Source: an uncultured Christensenellaceae bacterium (GTDB taxonomy: Bacteria > Bacillota > Clostridia > Christensenellales > Borkfalkiaceae). Taken from it: a stretch of 64,000 nucleotides of DNA. The notes under the pieces were generated by a model. It saw only the letters and a list, made by a program, of their open reading frames with translations, ran no database searches and was not told the origin of the DNA. This document shows, piece by piece, positions 7,624 through 17,327 of this stretch. The stretch is taken from contig CAJULB010000001.1 in assembly GCA_910587005.1 (NCBI GenBank), positions 310,001-374,000 on the forward strand. The letters run 5' to 3'. Both the position numbers and the translations under genes were made by a program. The stretch's first letter is position 1. The number at the start of each line of letters is the position of its first letter.

Positions 7624-9606
7624 ATGTCTTTACCCAAGAAGTGCGTTGACACTATAAGAATTCTGTCCGCCGAAGCAATCGAGCGCGCAAAATCGGGTCA
7701 CCCCGGAATGTGCCTCGGCGCCGCGCCCATAGGCTACGAGCTGTTTGCCGATTTTCTTAATTTCAGCTACAACAACCCCAAATGGGACAACCGCGACAGA
7801 TTCGTACTCTCCGCGGGGCACGGCTCTATGCTTTTATACTCCCTTTTGCACTTGTTCGGCTTCGGGCTTACGAAAGACGATTTGATGAATTTCCGTCAGC
7901 TCGGCTCGCTCACTCCCGGACACCCCGAATACGGCAAAACCACGGGCGTTGAAACTTCTACGGGCCCTCTCGGTCAGGGACTTGGCAACGCTGTCGGCTT
8001 TGCGGTTGCGGAAGCGCACCTTGCAGCCATTTTCAACAAGCCCGACTACAATATCGTTGACCACTACACCTACGTTTTGTGCGGCGACGGCTGTCTTGAA
8101 GAGGGCATAGGCTATGAAGCGTGCTCGTTTGCCGGAACGCAGAAGCTGGGTAAACTTATTTTATTATACGACTGCAACAAGGTTACAATCGAGGGCGATA
8201 TAAAAACCTCGTTCTCGGAGGATACCGCTACGCGTTTCCTTGCGCACGGCTGGCAGGTTATACGCGTGCCCGACGCAAACGACCTTGTTATTTTAAAATC
8301 TGCAATAGAACGCGCCAAGGCGGAAACCGAACGCCCCTCTATAATTATTTGCAGTACCAAAATCGGCTACGGTTCGCCTTTGGAGGGCTCTGCCGACTGC
8401 CACGGTGCACCTATCGGCGCGGAAAACCTTGCAAAAACCAAAGAGTTTTTCAACTGGACGGAAGAACCCTTCGAAGCGCCCGAGGACGTTAAGGAGCACT
8501 GCCGCAGAATAGCCGAAAGAAAGCTTTCCGCGGAAAAGGAATGGAACAGTCTTTTTGCCGCATACGAACGGGAATACCCCGAACTTGCGCAGAAATACAA
8601 GCAGTTTATGCACGGCTTCGAACCGGATTTTGCGGACTTATTCGACTGTTTCAGCTTTGATAAACCCGAGGCAACAAGAGTTTCGGGCGGAAAAGTTTTA
8701 AACGAAATTATAAAAATAGTGCCCAACCTTATGTCCGGCTCTGCCGACCTTGCCCCCTCCACCAAAACTGAGCTTAAAGGCAAGGGCTATTTCTCGCCCG
8801 AAAACCGCGAGGGCGCAAATATCCGTTTCGGCATACGCGAGCATGCTATGGCGGCAATCTGCAACGGCATACAGCTTCACGGCGGTTTGAGGATTTTGTG
8901 CTCTACATTCTTCTCGTTCTCCGACTATATGAAGGGCGGAATAAGAATGAGCGCGCTTATGAACATTCCCGTAATTTACGTTATGACGCACGATTCTATC
9001 GGCGTAGGCGAGGACGGACCCACCCATCAGCCAGTTGAACAGCTGATTGCACTGCGCGCTATTCCCAACATTAAGGTATTCCGTCCGTGCGACGGTAAGG
9101 AAACGGTTTCGGCGTTCGTTTCGGCGTTTACGCAGGAATCTCCCACCGTTTTAGTGCTTTCAAGACAAAACCTCAACCAGTACAATACAAGCGGAGTCAA
9201 GGCGCTTGCCGGCGGTTATATTCTTTCCGACTGCAAGGGCACGCCGGACGTTATTCTTATTTCCACCGGTTCGGAAGTGGATTTGTGCGCGGGCGCAAAG
9301 GAATTGCTTGAAAACGACGGTTTGAAGGTGCGCATAGTTTCGATGCCGAGCATGGAAGAATTTGAAAAGCAAACGCCCGAATATCAGGAATACGTTCTTC
9401 CGAAGTCTGTAAAGGCGCGCGTGTGCGTTGAAGCGGCTTCTCACTTTGCGTGGTACAAATACGCACGCGATTACGGCGAGGTTATTGCAATGCACTCGTT
9501 CGGCGTTTCGGCGCCCGCAAGCGTGTTGTTCGACCACTTCGGCTTTACAAAGGAAAACATTGCCGAAGCGGCAAAGCGCTCGATTGCGAACGTTAAAAAA
9601 GGCTAA
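7624..9606 (+). CDS. tkt: Transketolase
   Basis: Full-length thiamine-diphosphate transketolase (660 residues), moving two-carbon units between ketoses and aldoses in the pentose phosphate pathway. Seen motifs: SGHPGM near the N-terminus, the ThDP/Mg motif GDGCLEEG...NKVTIEG, the pyrimidine domain with IRFGIREHAM, and VGEDGPTHQPVEQL. I start at ATG 7624, where AAGGAG lies 9 nt upstream; an adjacent TTG at 7621 is possible. Second gene of the operon with the phosphohexomutase. Confidence 0.96.
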   Translation: MSLPKKCVDTIRILSAEAIERAKSGHPGMCLGAAPIGYELFADFLNFSYNNPKWDNRDRFVLSAGHGSMLLYSLLHLFGFGLTKDDLMNFRQLGSLTPGHPEYGKTTGVETSTGPLGQGLGNAVGFAVAEAHLAAIFNKPDYNIVDHYTYVLCGDGCLEEGIGYEACSFAGTQKLGKLILLYDCNKVTIEGDIKTSFSEDTATRFLAHGWQVIRVPDANDLVILKSAIERAKAETERPSIIICSTKIGYGSPLEGSADCHGAPIGAENLAKTKEFFNWTEEPFEAPEDVKEHCRRIAERKLSAEKEWNSLFAAYEREYPELAQKYKQFMHGFEPDFADLFDCFSFDKPEATRVSGGKVLNEIIKIVPNLMSGSADLAPSTKTELKGKGYFSPENREGANIRFGIREHAMAAICNGIQLHGGLRILCSTFFSFSDYMKGGIRMSALMNIPVIYVMTHDSIGVGEDGPTHQPVEQLIALRAIPNIKVFRPCDGKETVSAFVSAFTQESPTVLVLSRQNLNQYNTSGVKALAGGYILSDCKGTPDVILISTGSEVDLCAGAKELLENDGLKVRIVSMPSMEEFEKQTPEYQEYVLPKSVKARVCVEAASHFAWYKYARDYGEVIAMHSFGVSAPASVLFDHFGFTKENIAEAAKRSIANVKKG

Positions 9607-9627
9607 AACATTATAATATATTAACGA

Positions 9628-9660
9628 AAGCGGCGGCGGGCAGTTAACCCTCCGCCGCTT
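9628..9660 (+). terminator. GC-rich hairpin after tkt
   Basis: AAGCGGCGG (9628-9636) pairs with CCGCCGCTT (9652-9660). The following run is AAATAAAA rather than U-rich, so it may be an intercistronic hairpin instead of a true terminator. Confidence 0.4.
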
Positions 9661-9677
9661 AAATAAAAGGTGAAAAT

Positions 9678-10211
9678 ATGAATCTGGAAGAATTGTTTTT
9701 AAAAAGACAGAGCACGCGCGAATTTTCCGAAAGAGAAGTTGCGGACGAAGATTTGAAAGAGATTTGCCGCCTTGCAACTCTTGCCCCCTCCGCGGTAAAC
9801 CAGCAGCCGTATAATCTTTATGCTATAAACGGCGAAAAAGCGAAAGCGTTCACAAAAAACATACAAAAAGAGGGCGCGAACGCGTGGGCGGACAGCTGTC
9901 ACTGCTATATCGTAATAGAAGCGCGTCAGCCGAGAGTAATTATCCGCGGAGAAAGGCGGATTTCCAACGAAGAATATATTCCCGAAGATATCGGCATACT
10001 GTCGGCGTACATAGCGCTTGCCGCAGAAAGCAAGGGCTTGCAGACGTGCATTATAGGCTTGCGCGACGAAAAGGCTATTGCGGAATTTTTGAATTTGCCC
10101 GAAGGCACAGGCTTTCCGCTGATTATCGCCGTGGGCTACGCTGTTGAAGGTTATCCCGTACGCGAAAAGCGCCGCCGCTCGCTTGACGAAACTTTTAAAA
10201 TTATTAAATAA
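9678..10211 (+). CDS. Nitroreductase family FMN protein
   Basis: A 177-residue protein of the FMN-dependent nitroreductase fold. The N-terminal FMN-phosphate motif RQSTREFSE (about 10-18), the LAPSAVNQQPYNLY segment (about 35-49) and the C-terminal GY motif before a basic RRSLDE region are typical of short NfsA/FRP-like members. The electron acceptor is unknown. AAAGG and AGGTG precede the ATG. Ends before a strong terminator at 10232. Confidence 0.88.
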   Translation: MNLEELFLKRQSTREFSEREVADEDLKEICRLATLAPSAVNQQPYNLYAINGEKAKAFTKNIQKEGANAWADSCHCYIVIEARQPRVIIRGERRISNEEYIPEDIGILSAYIALAAESKGLQTCIIGLRDEKAIAEFLNLPEGTGFPLIIAVGYAVEGYPVREKRRRSLDETFKIIK

Positions 10212-10231
10212 CGTCATAGTATTTTAAAATT

Positions 10232-10268
10232 ACAAAGCCCCGCGCTCGAACTGAGCGCGGGGCTTTGT
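10232..10268. terminator. Bidirectional terminator after the nitroreductase gene
   Basis: A perfect 16-bp stem (10232-10247 with 10253-10268, loop GAACT) with A/T-rich flanks on both sides. It closes the plus-strand gene and could also stop minus-strand recombinase transcripts. Confidence 0.75.
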
Positions 10269-10369
10269 ATGCCGTAAATTACTGTTTGTTTAAGTTTTCC
10301 CTTGCGGTGGCGGAAGATTAAAATGGACTGACTACCTTCCGCCTTTACCATAATATATAACTATGTATA

Positions 10370-12046
10370 TTATGCCGCATCCAAATTTATTTTATAGTAA
10401 ATTTCAATATTTTGCGGTTGTCCGTTTTCTTTTGGCGCGCCGATTATTATCTTATCGATAAGTTCCAAGCAAAGTTCTCTCGTAACCGAAATGTCGCGCA
10501 AATGCTTCTTAATTCTTCCTATAAACTCACCGGCATCAATGTTCGCCTGTTGAACGGAAGATAAAACTTGTTCAAGTTCATTGATTTTAATATCCAACTC
10601 CTGCCTTTCGGCTGAATACTTTTCAATTAACTTTACGCACAAATCAGCAGGAATCTTTCCTTCGAGCTTTTCTTCGAAAGCCGACTCTATCAAAGAGTCA
10701 AGTTTTTTGCATCTTAATTTATCGTTGACAAGTTCGGTTTGTTTATCAAATTGCTCACGTCGTACGAATTGCGTTTGTTTTAAAATAAAATTCTCTTTAA
10801 CTTCCGCTTCGTTTGCAATGATAAATTTCGCTCTTTTCTTTACATCGTCGCAAATCAGCTTTTCAATGTCGGCGGCTTTTATATAGTGGCTGAAACAAAA
10901 CGATTTCCCGTAACGCTTATGTCCGCCGCAATTGAAGGTATAGACAATACCGCTTTTCTTACCGTTCTTCTTTAAAGAATAGTATTCCAGTTTCATTTTC
11001 GAACCGCAATCCGCACAATACATAAAACCCGAAAGCGGATGAACCAAACCTGTTCTCGTCTTTTTACCTTGACTTACAGACTTTTCCACTTCTTTTACCC
11101 TATCCCAAAGTTCCTTTGAAATAATTGCAGGATGTGCATTTTCAGTAACTATCCAGTCTTCTTCGGGGCGCAAAACCGCTTTATGATTTTTATACGAAAT
11201 CGTAGTTCTGCGTTGCAATGCGAGATTACCGATATAAGCAGGATTTTGCAAAATCTTACGCACGCAAAGTTGTGTCCAAAGATGATTACTTTGAGTCGAC
11301 AAATACTTGCCTGTCTGTTTAACCAGGTAATCGCGCGGAGTAAGAATTTTCTCTGCATTAAATATTTCCGCAATCTGTCCGGGAGAAATTCCCTTTGCTC
11401 TTAACTCGAATATTCGCTTAACGATGCCGCTCACTTCTTCGTTTACGACGTATGTTCTTTTACTATCGTTACCGAATAAATATCCGTAAGGCGCGTGCGA
11501 CATATTACTTTTGCCCATTTTTGCATTTGCCGTAAATATCGCACGAACTTTTCTGCTTGTGTTTGCCGCGTACCATTCATTGAAAACGTTAGTAATAGGC
11601 ATCATATCCATTGCGGTTGAATTTGCTCCCGCTGTATCGATATTATCGCTGACTGCAATAAACCGAATTCCGAAAGAAGGAAATATATAGTCTATGTATT
11701 GTCCGACTTGAATATAATTTCTGCCGAAACGAGATAAATCTTTTACAACTATTGTATTAATAACTCCGCTTTTGGCATCATTTAACAGACTTTGGACCCC
11801 GTCGCGGTCAAACGTTGTTCCGGATATTCCGTCATCTACGTAAACGTCGTAAAGCTTCCACCCTTTATCCGCTATGTACTTTGTCAATAGCATCTTTTGG
11901 TTTTCGATAGACAATGATTCGCCTGCTCGCTCGTCATCACGGCTTAATCTGACGTAAATTCCTACTATGTAATTGTTATGCTTTGATTTCAATCTTTTAC
12001 CTCCCAAATCAAAGCAACCCATATTCTGTTGATTGTATTCTATCAT
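10370..12046 (-). CDS. Large serine recombinase
   Basis: A 558-residue site-specific recombinase. The resolvase N-terminal domain has the catalytic serine in IYVRLSRDD (Ser35) and VVKDLSRFGRN with the conserved arginines. A recombinase domain follows (about 190-330), then a zinc ribbon (YCADCGSKMKLEYY...FNCGGH, with a later Cys) and a C-terminal coiled coil. These proteins integrate and excise elements at attachment sites through a Ser-linked intermediate. The start overlaps the preceding small ORF by ATGA, which implies translational coupling. It sits at one end of the element, as usual. Confidence 0.93.
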   Translation of the reverse strand: MIEYNQQNMGCFDLGGKRLKSKHNNYIVGIYVRLSRDDERAGESLSIENQKMLLTKYIADKGWKLYDVYVDDGISGTTFDRDGVQSLLNDAKSGVINTIVVKDLSRFGRNYIQVGQYIDYIFPSFGIRFIAVSDNIDTAGANSTAMDMMPITNVFNEWYAANTSRKVRAIFTANAKMGKSNMSHAPYGYLFGNDSKRTYVVNEEVSGIVKRIFELRAKGISPGQIAEIFNAEKILTPRDYLVKQTGKYLSTQSNHLWTQLCVRKILQNPAYIGNLALQRRTTISYKNHKAVLRPEEDWIVTENAHPAIISKELWDRVKEVEKSVSQGKKTRTGLVHPLSGFMYCADCGSKMKLEYYSLKKNGKKSGIVYTFNCGGHKRYGKSFCFSHYIKAADIEKLICDDVKKRAKFIIANEAEVKENFILKQTQFVRREQFDKQTELVNDKLRCKKLDSLIESAFEEKLEGKIPADLCVKLIEKYSAERQELDIKINELEQVLSSVQQANIDAGEFIGRIKKHLRDISVTRELCLELIDKIIIGAPKENGQPQNIEIYYKINLDAA

Positions 12047-12251
12047 ATTACCTCCCTTTTTGCAAGGTCAAAGACAGAATTAAATATATTTTTATATATT
12101 AATCCATTTTCAATATCCTCATAGGCTTTTGAAACGGCTATTCTTGTTATTATTTCATCAATATTCTTTTCCCCATTATAATAACTTGTTACGGCAAATT
12201 TTCTTTTACCGATATTTTTGATTGAGTGTTTTGTTGTTTTGTTCGTATCAT
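12043..12251 (-). pseudogene. Small accessory ORF with start/frame lesion
   Basis: A frame encoding about 68 residues (core KNIGKRKFAVTSYYNGEK, then NIDEIITRIAVSKAYEDI) ends in TGA at 12043, overlapping the recombinase ATG. It resembles the small TnpW-like proteins that precede serine recombinases. The ATG at 12251, well placed after GGAGG, is in a different frame and stops after about 20 codons, and the coding frame itself has no ATG, GTG or TTG. A one-base indel near 12240-12250 would restore it. Confidence 0.5.
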
Positions 12252-12380
12252 TTCCTCCGAAAAATTTAATTAATAATATTCAGTTTTCATATTCGATTTC
12301 CTTTCGCGACTCTATGCGCGTATCTGAACGCAACTTTATTTCTGTTTGCGCTATCCGTTCTATGACGGTAATTTCCGTAT

Positions 12381-12447
12381 AAAAAAGCCGTGATTACTCT
12401 TTAAGTCCTGTTTCGTTCTCATATTCCTGTGGACGTATTCTTCACGG
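12381..12447 (-). terminator. Possible terminator after the relaxase pseudogene
   Basis: On the minus strand CCGTGA (12442-12447) could pair with TCACGG (12388-12393), followed by six T (12381-12386). The loop is long (48 nt), so this is weak. I see nothing else in 12252-12471. Confidence 0.3.
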
Positions 12448-12471
12448 TCTTTGTTTTTTTATTTAATTGTG

Positions 12472-13666
12472 TCACTTTAACCAACCGTTCGATTTTGATT
12501 TGAACGGCGGTTTCGGTGCATTTTTGCGCTCGGTTGCCGTGCGCTTTGCTTCTTCCAATTTGTCTGGTGCGTACTCCGAAAGGAATAGTAAAAACTCCTT
12601 ATGCCTTTCCAATTCGGGTATGCGCCGTTCCGCTTGCCGCAGTAGGTTGAAAAGATTTTCGCTGTCTTTGTCTTTGATTAGCTTTTCTTTCTCTAACCGC
12701 TTGTACTCTGTGGTTAGACCTATAATCATCTTTCTCAACTTCGTAGGAGATAACGGGAAATTGCCGCTCATCGCTTCCTTAAAAGCGTCTAAATATTTCT
12801 GCAACGGTTTTAATTCTTCCAACGCTTTATCCCTTGTTTCTACGGCGGTCTGCGCTTGTTCGATTACTTCTTCGGCGTGGGCTTTTTCGTCCGCGAGAGC
12901 GGCAAGCTCGGCTTCTTGCTGTGCTTTCTGCCATTGATACTTGGTCGTATGCTTTTTATTTGAGCCGACTTCGCCGCGATCCAAACCGTAGTGAACGCCT
13001 ATTCGCTCGTTAAAGCTGTCCTGCAAATTGCCGTAGGATAACTGTCCGCCGCGCTCGCCCCAAAAGTCCGAGCTGCATAGTTTCGGCTGTTCCAACGGAG
13101 CGTACTCATAAACGCTTTTGCCGTGTTCGTCTTTCTTTTGAATAGGCGAGCCTTTTGCGTTCCGCAATACTTTTCCGTCCGCGCTTTTCTCATAGACTTT
13201 CTTCTTGGCGGTATCTACGACGGGTATGTAATAGAGTTGCAAATGCGGCGTTTTTTCGTCCACGTGTATAACGGCAGACAGTATGTTTTTATCCGTGCCG
13301 TGACCCGATTTCCCGTAGAGCGAACTCATAACAACGGTTGAAAAACTCCATTACCGCATACGGCGTTTCTTCGCCTTTCTTCCAACCGAGTCGCTCGAAG
13401 AACGCCGTGTCCGAAGTGATAATCATACCTTCGAAAGCTACCGACTTTTTCTTATCGCGGAAGGTTGCGTTTAACTCTTGCATTGTCTTTTTCCATTGAG
13501 CGGTAAGACCGCCTTCCGACTTCTTGAAATAGAGATTGAGCGGTGTGCGTTCGCTGTCTATATCTTCGTTGCGGTGGTGCTTGCTCGTGCGTTCCGTTTC
13601 GCCGCCGATTTTACCTAAACTGCCTTTTGTAAACTGTTCTATTCTGACTACCTGATAGCTTATAAT
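12472..13666 (-). pseudogene. MobV (Mob/Pre) relaxase, broken
   Basis: Reading from 13666 the frame gives ISYQVVRIEQFTKGSLGKIG and on to REIGSRHG, stopping at 13289. The other frame then continues from about 13310 with GTDKNILSAVIHVDEKTPHL and runs to 12472. The HxDExxPHL motif of MobV relaxases (metal-binding His pair) is seen, and a long coiled coil follows. Two lesions: a single-base-type frameshift near 13295-13310, and an ATT codon where the initiator ATG is expected behind a GGAGGA site. The protein would nick oriT for mobilisation by a helper conjugative element. It is very probably inactive. Confidence 0.8.
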
Positions 13667-14299
13667 TTTGTTCCTCCTTAAAAATTGCCCCCTGCAAGGG
13701 CGAACTTGGCTACTTGTAGCCTAGTGAGATATGGATATACTCCGCATATCCCGTTTTGTCCGTCCGAGCGGTAGACTTCAATTTTGCCGTTTCTTGTGCT
13801 TTTGCTTACCGTTTGCTTACCGTATTAGGGCGGTCTGATTGTCATAGATTTACCTCCGAATTGCTGATTATTTATATCTTCGTCCACTCAAAAAAGAGCG
13901 GATAGATACCGTAAAAAAGACGCGAAAAAAGCCGCTGAAACTGTAACGTATCAACGACTTCTAACCGTATTTAGCAACTTCAAATTGCTCTATGATGGTT
14001 GGTCATTCTATTAAGTTAGAGAATTGATTTTAGTGCCGTTTTCCGAAAAAATCGTACACTTATAAAAGCCTATCACGGCTTGCGGATTTTTGCGTACACT
14101 TAAAAAACCTACGCTCTATCCGTAAGCTAAGGCGCGGGCGACTTTACACCCAAAACCTTCTGCCTTCTGTGGACGAACTCTTTACGCCCACCGCAGAACT
14201 CCTACCCCGAAGGGTACAATACCACGCAATAGTCTATGTGTCGCCTATTACGTTTATCCTGCCTACCGCAGTTACATTGTATTTATAATCTTTGCATTC
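13667..14299. other. Non-coding end of the element with oriT-like hairpins
   Basis: Next to the relaxase start are three small hairpins, an arrangement seen at MobV-type oriT sites: GCCC..GGGC (13687-13701), GGCTAC-tt-GTAGCC (13708-13721) and GGATAT..ATATCC (13733-13751). Further right are a tandem TTTGCTTACCG repeat (13801-13822), a tiny ORF MTIRPP with a GGAGG site (13845-13825, minus), and a direct repeat CGTACACTTA at 14053-14062 and 14093-14102. No long ORF is present. The rest shows nothing I recognise. Confidence 0.4.
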
Positions 14300-14974
14300 T
14301 TAATCAAGTATATTGGTTGTAATAAAGTCAACCCCAAAACCAATCAACTCTTCGGCTTTTTGACTGTCGTCACACGTCCAACAGTTGATTGCAATATTAC
14401 TTTCGTGAAACTCTTTTATTTTTTCTTTCGTAAGCAAGTCGTAACGTATATCCAAATCAAACCCGTATTCTTTCAGCGATTTTATCAGCCCGTCGTCGAA
14501 TTTTTCCGTCAGAAATTGTATTTTCTGTTTAGGTAAAAGCTTGCGTACAGCGACGAGATTTTCAAAATCAAACGAAATAAAAATTATTTTATCAAGCGTA
14601 TACTCCTGTTTGCAGATTTCTATAATTTCCTCAATGTTACTTTCACGCATAGATTTTTTCAGCTCGATTACCGCAACCTTTTTATAACGAGAAATCACTT
14701 GTAAATACTCTGACAACATCGGCATTTCGGATATGCCGTCTTTAAACTTTAAAGAACGCAAAATTTCAAAATCAGTATCTTCGATAATTAAATTTTGTTC
14801 GCATAATCTAACCGTACATTCATCGTGGAATATTATATACTTTCCGTCTTTTGTAACGTGCACGTCCGTTTCTATACCGTAATAAGAACGCTCACAAGCC
14901 GCTTTGAAAGCCGCCAACGTATTCTCCGTTTCCATACCGCTCAAACCGCGGTGCGCTATCATTTTAGCAGACAT
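14300..14974 (-). CDS. Glycerophosphodiester phosphodiesterase family protein
   Basis: A GDPD-fold hydrolase of about 224 residues that splits glycerophosphodiesters into glycerol 3-phosphate and an alcohol. Family motifs seen: MIAHRGLSGMETENTLAAF (catalytic His of HRG), GIETDVHVTKDG (metal-binding Glu and Asp) and IIFHDE (second catalytic His). The C-terminus INCWTCDDSQ..GVDFITTN is also typical. The start is uncertain: ATG 14974 overlaps the HAD gene's end, while ATG 14962 lies directly after that stop. Last gene of the carbohydrate cluster; the element to the left may have cut off further genes. No signal peptide. Confidence 0.85.
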   Translation of the reverse strand: MSAKMIAHRGLSGMETENTLAAFKAACERSYYGIETDVHVTKDGKYIIFHDECTVRLCEQNLIIEDTDFEILRSLKFKDGISEMPMLSEYLQVISRYKKVAVIELKKSMRESNIEEIIEICKQEYTLDKIIFISFDFENLVAVRKLLPKQKIQFLTEKFDDGLIKSLKEYGFDLDIRYDLLTKEKIKEFHESNIAINCWTCDDSQKAEELIGFGVDFITTNILD

Positions 14975-15626
14975 ATTCAAAACCTAAAACAAAATCCGAT
15001 ATTTTTTTAATTTGTTCTTCGTCACATCTGGAGCTGTCGTCCTGCACGCCGCAAACCAAGAAGCCGCCGACCTTTGCCGCTTTTATTGCAGTTAGCGCGT
15101 CCTCGAAAACAATACATTCCGAAGGGTCAACGCTGAGTCTTTTTGCTGCTTTCAAATATATATCGGGATAGTTTTTCGGGCGACTGACTTCTTCCAACCC
15201 CGTAATAATACTGATATATTCGGTTAAATTATTGCTTTTTATAAACGCTTCGGCACAACGTATATCGCTTGCCGTAGCGATTGCCATAACAACGTTTAGC
15301 TCTTTTAGAGTTTTTAACGCTTCAAGCATGTACGGCTTTGTTTTAAAGTCCTTATTGTAATATTCAACTGTTTTTTCAATCCAAAACGAATAGACTTCTT
15401 CTTCACAGAAATCAAGCGATAATAACTTCAGAATTTCACCCACCCGCTTGCGCATGGGTATATGATTGACTTTCATTGTAAAGCCCTGCGGAAGCTCGAT
15501 TTTAAGATAATCTATAAGCATAGCGTAAATTTCACTCCATCTCCCCATAGAGTCGGTGAGCGTTCCGTCCATATCGAAAATTGCACCCTTGATATTGTTT
15601 GTTTTTATAAATTCGGATAGTCCCAT
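14964..15626 (-). CDS. HAD hydrolase, beta-phosphoglucomutase-like
   Basis: A 220-residue HAD-superfamily protein with a helical cap. Motif I is FDMDGTLTDS (Asp18 and Asp20), motif II AIATASD, and motif III/IV RPKNYPDIYLKAAKRL...CIVFEDALTAIKAA. This pattern is shared by beta-phosphoglucomutases and sugar-phosphate phosphatases, and the two cannot be separated here. Its start is immediately after the GH2 stop codon, so it is translationally linked to the glycosidases and probably handles a phosphorylated sugar released by the pathway. Confidence 0.82.
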   Translation of the reverse strand: MGLSEFIKTNNIKGAIFDMDGTLTDSMGRWSEIYAMLIDYLKIELPQGFTMKVNHIPMRKRVGEILKLLSLDFCEEEVYSFWIEKTVEYYNKDFKTKPYMLEALKTLKELNVVMAIATASDIRCAEAFIKSNNLTEYISIITGLEEVSRPKNYPDIYLKAAKRLSVDPSECIVFEDALTAIKAAKVGGFLVCGVQDDSSRCDEEQIKKISDFVLGFEYVC

Positions 15627-17327
15627 TTATTTATTTTCGAAAATCTTTTTAAGTCTATCAACGGCAACCTTAGGAGTACGGTCAGCATATAAAAGCCCGT
15701 TTACCTCCAACTGCACGTCGGTGAGCTGGGTATAACAGTATCCCTGAAACTCCGTTTTCGCAATGCCTTTTATAAGCTGTTCAAGCCTCTCGCACAGGTC
15801 ATCTGCATTCTTTGCGCCGTTGCCGTAACCCCAAGTTTCGCCGTTCGCCTCGTTTACAAACGCTATCCCGCCGAACTCGGTAAACAGCACGGGCTGTCCT
15901 TTATAGCTGTGCCCGTCCGCAAACAGCGCCCAGCCCTGCGGGTGCATACCGTCGTAATTTCCGTTATACTTTATCGGGAATTCTTCCGCGCTTTTAATTT
16001 CGTAGTCGTGTATCGACAGAATGTCGCTCTCTTCGATATTTTCAAAACCGTCGTTCGTGGATACAAGCCTTGTATCGTCCAGACTTTTAGTAAGATAATA
16101 AAGACTTCTGGCAAAGTTCTGCTGGGATTTGTTTGTTTTGATTTCTCTCGCACCCCAGCTTTCGTTCAACGGAACGTACGCTATTACGCTTGTAAAGTTC
16201 TTAGCTACGTTTACTATCTCCTGCCATTCGGCGTTGATTGCCTTTACCTCTCTGTCGCAGAATGTATACGCGGACGGCATTTCCGCCCAGACCAGAAAGC
16301 CAAGCTCTTCCGCATAGTAATAAAAATACGGGTCTTCTAACTTCTGGTGTTTCCTCGCGCCGTTAAAACCCATTGCCTTTGAAATCTCTATATCCTTCTT
16401 CAACGCCTCAACGCTCGGCGGAGTAAGTCCGCTCTCTATCCAATAGCCCTGGTCTAATATCAGCCGTTGGAAAAGCGGTCTGTCGTTCAGATAGATTTTA
16501 CCGTCTTCTACGCTTATTTTTCTTAAACCTATTCTCGCGTGCGCGCTGTCGCAAATGTTACCGTCTTTATATAAAACGTAATCTACGTTTATGAGGTTGG
16601 GGTTATCCACCCACCACAAAAGCTCGCCGAAATCAAACGCGTTATCCGCAAGATTAATACTGTAATTAGTGCGCTTGCCGTCAAGGCTTATGCGCTGTTT
16701 CTTTATCCTTTTGTCCTTAAAGGTTAAAACTATTTCAGCTTCGTCCGCTTTACCGTATAGCGTTTCTATGTAGCCGTAAACTCTGCGGTTGTCGATATCC
16801 GACTGCAACGAATAATTTTCTATGCAGTCCACGCCGAAAAACTCTATCCAGACACTGCCCCATATCCCGGTATTAGGATAATAGAAACAAGAAAACTGTT
16901 CGCCCGTCCAGCTCTGCTTTCCTCGCGGCACCGCCGTTTCAAGCGTGTCTATACAGCGCACCACTATCTCGTTTTCGCCGTCTTTTATATATTCCGTTAT
17001 ATCCGTCGAGAACGGAGTAAATCCGCCGATATGCTTTATGACGTGGTTGCCGTTCACCCACACGTCCGTTTCGTAGTCCGAGGCGGTAAAGCACAACAGC
17101 GCGCGCTTGTTTTTTTCGCTGACCGTAAATTTGCGTTTATACCAAACTGTATTGTGCACGGAAGTATCGCCTATTCCGCTCGCCTGCCACTGATACGAAA
17201 ACGGCACGTTGATTTTACGGTCGTAATTTTGCTTATCGCCGAACCCGAACTCCCATTCGCCGTTCAGGCTCTGCCATATGTCGCGCCTGAATTGAGGGCG
17301 GGGGTATTCTTTTCTTTCATATTTCAT
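15627..17327 (-). CDS. Glycoside hydrolase family 2 protein
   Basis: Cytoplasmic GH2 exo-glycosidase (about 566 residues) with the usual order: sugar-binding jelly-roll domain (about 10-150), Ig-like domain (about 155-255) and TIM barrel. The acid/base Glu is seen in VPLNESWGA and the nucleophile Glu in VLFTEFGG. Beta-galactosidase, glucuronidase and mannosidase remain possible; it is shorter than LacZ. I prefer ATG 17327: GAGGAAA lies upstream and it overlaps the GH36 stop as ATGA, whereas an upstream ATG at 17357 lacks a ribosome site. No signal peptide, so it acts on imported oligosaccharides. Confidence 0.88.
   Translation of the reverse strand: MKYERKEYPRPQFRRDIWQSLNGEWEFGFGDKQNYDRKINVPFSYQWQASGIGDTSVHNTVWYKRKFTVSEKNKRALLCFTASDYETDVWVNGNHVIKHIGGFTPFSTDITEYIKDGENEIVVRCIDTLETAVPRGKQSWTGEQFSCFYYPNTGIWGSVWIEFFGVDCIENYSLQSDIDNRRVYGYIETLYGKADEAEIVLTFKDKRIKKQRISLDGKRTNYSINLADNAFDFGELLWWVDNPNLINVDYVLYKDGNICDSAHARIGLRKISVEDGKIYLNDRPLFQRLILDQGYWIESGLTPPSVEALKKDIEISKAMGFNGARKHQKLEDPYFYYYAEELGFLVWAEMPSAYTFCDREVKAINAEWQEIVNVAKNFTSVIAYVPLNESWGAREIKTNKSQQNFARSLYYLTKSLDDTRLVSTNDGFENIEESDILSIHDYEIKSAEEFPIKYNGNYDGMHPQGWALFADGHSYKGQPVLFTEFGGIAFVNEANGETWGYGNGAKNADDLCERLEQLIKGIAKTEFQGYCYTQLTDVQLEVNGLLYADRTPKVAVDRLKKIFENK

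Larger units (their letters stand above)
10370..14290 (-). mobile_element. Decayed mobilisable element (serine recombinase + MobV remnant)
   Basis: This block between the nitroreductase gene and the carbohydrate cluster holds a large serine recombinase, a small broken accessory ORF, a MobV relaxase pseudogene and an oriT-like region, all in minus orientation. The content matches small mobilisable elements of Clostridia. The outer boundaries are approximate because I could not identify attachment-site repeats. It is probably immobile by conjugation, since the relaxase is broken, while the recombinase still looks intact. Confidence 0.7.
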
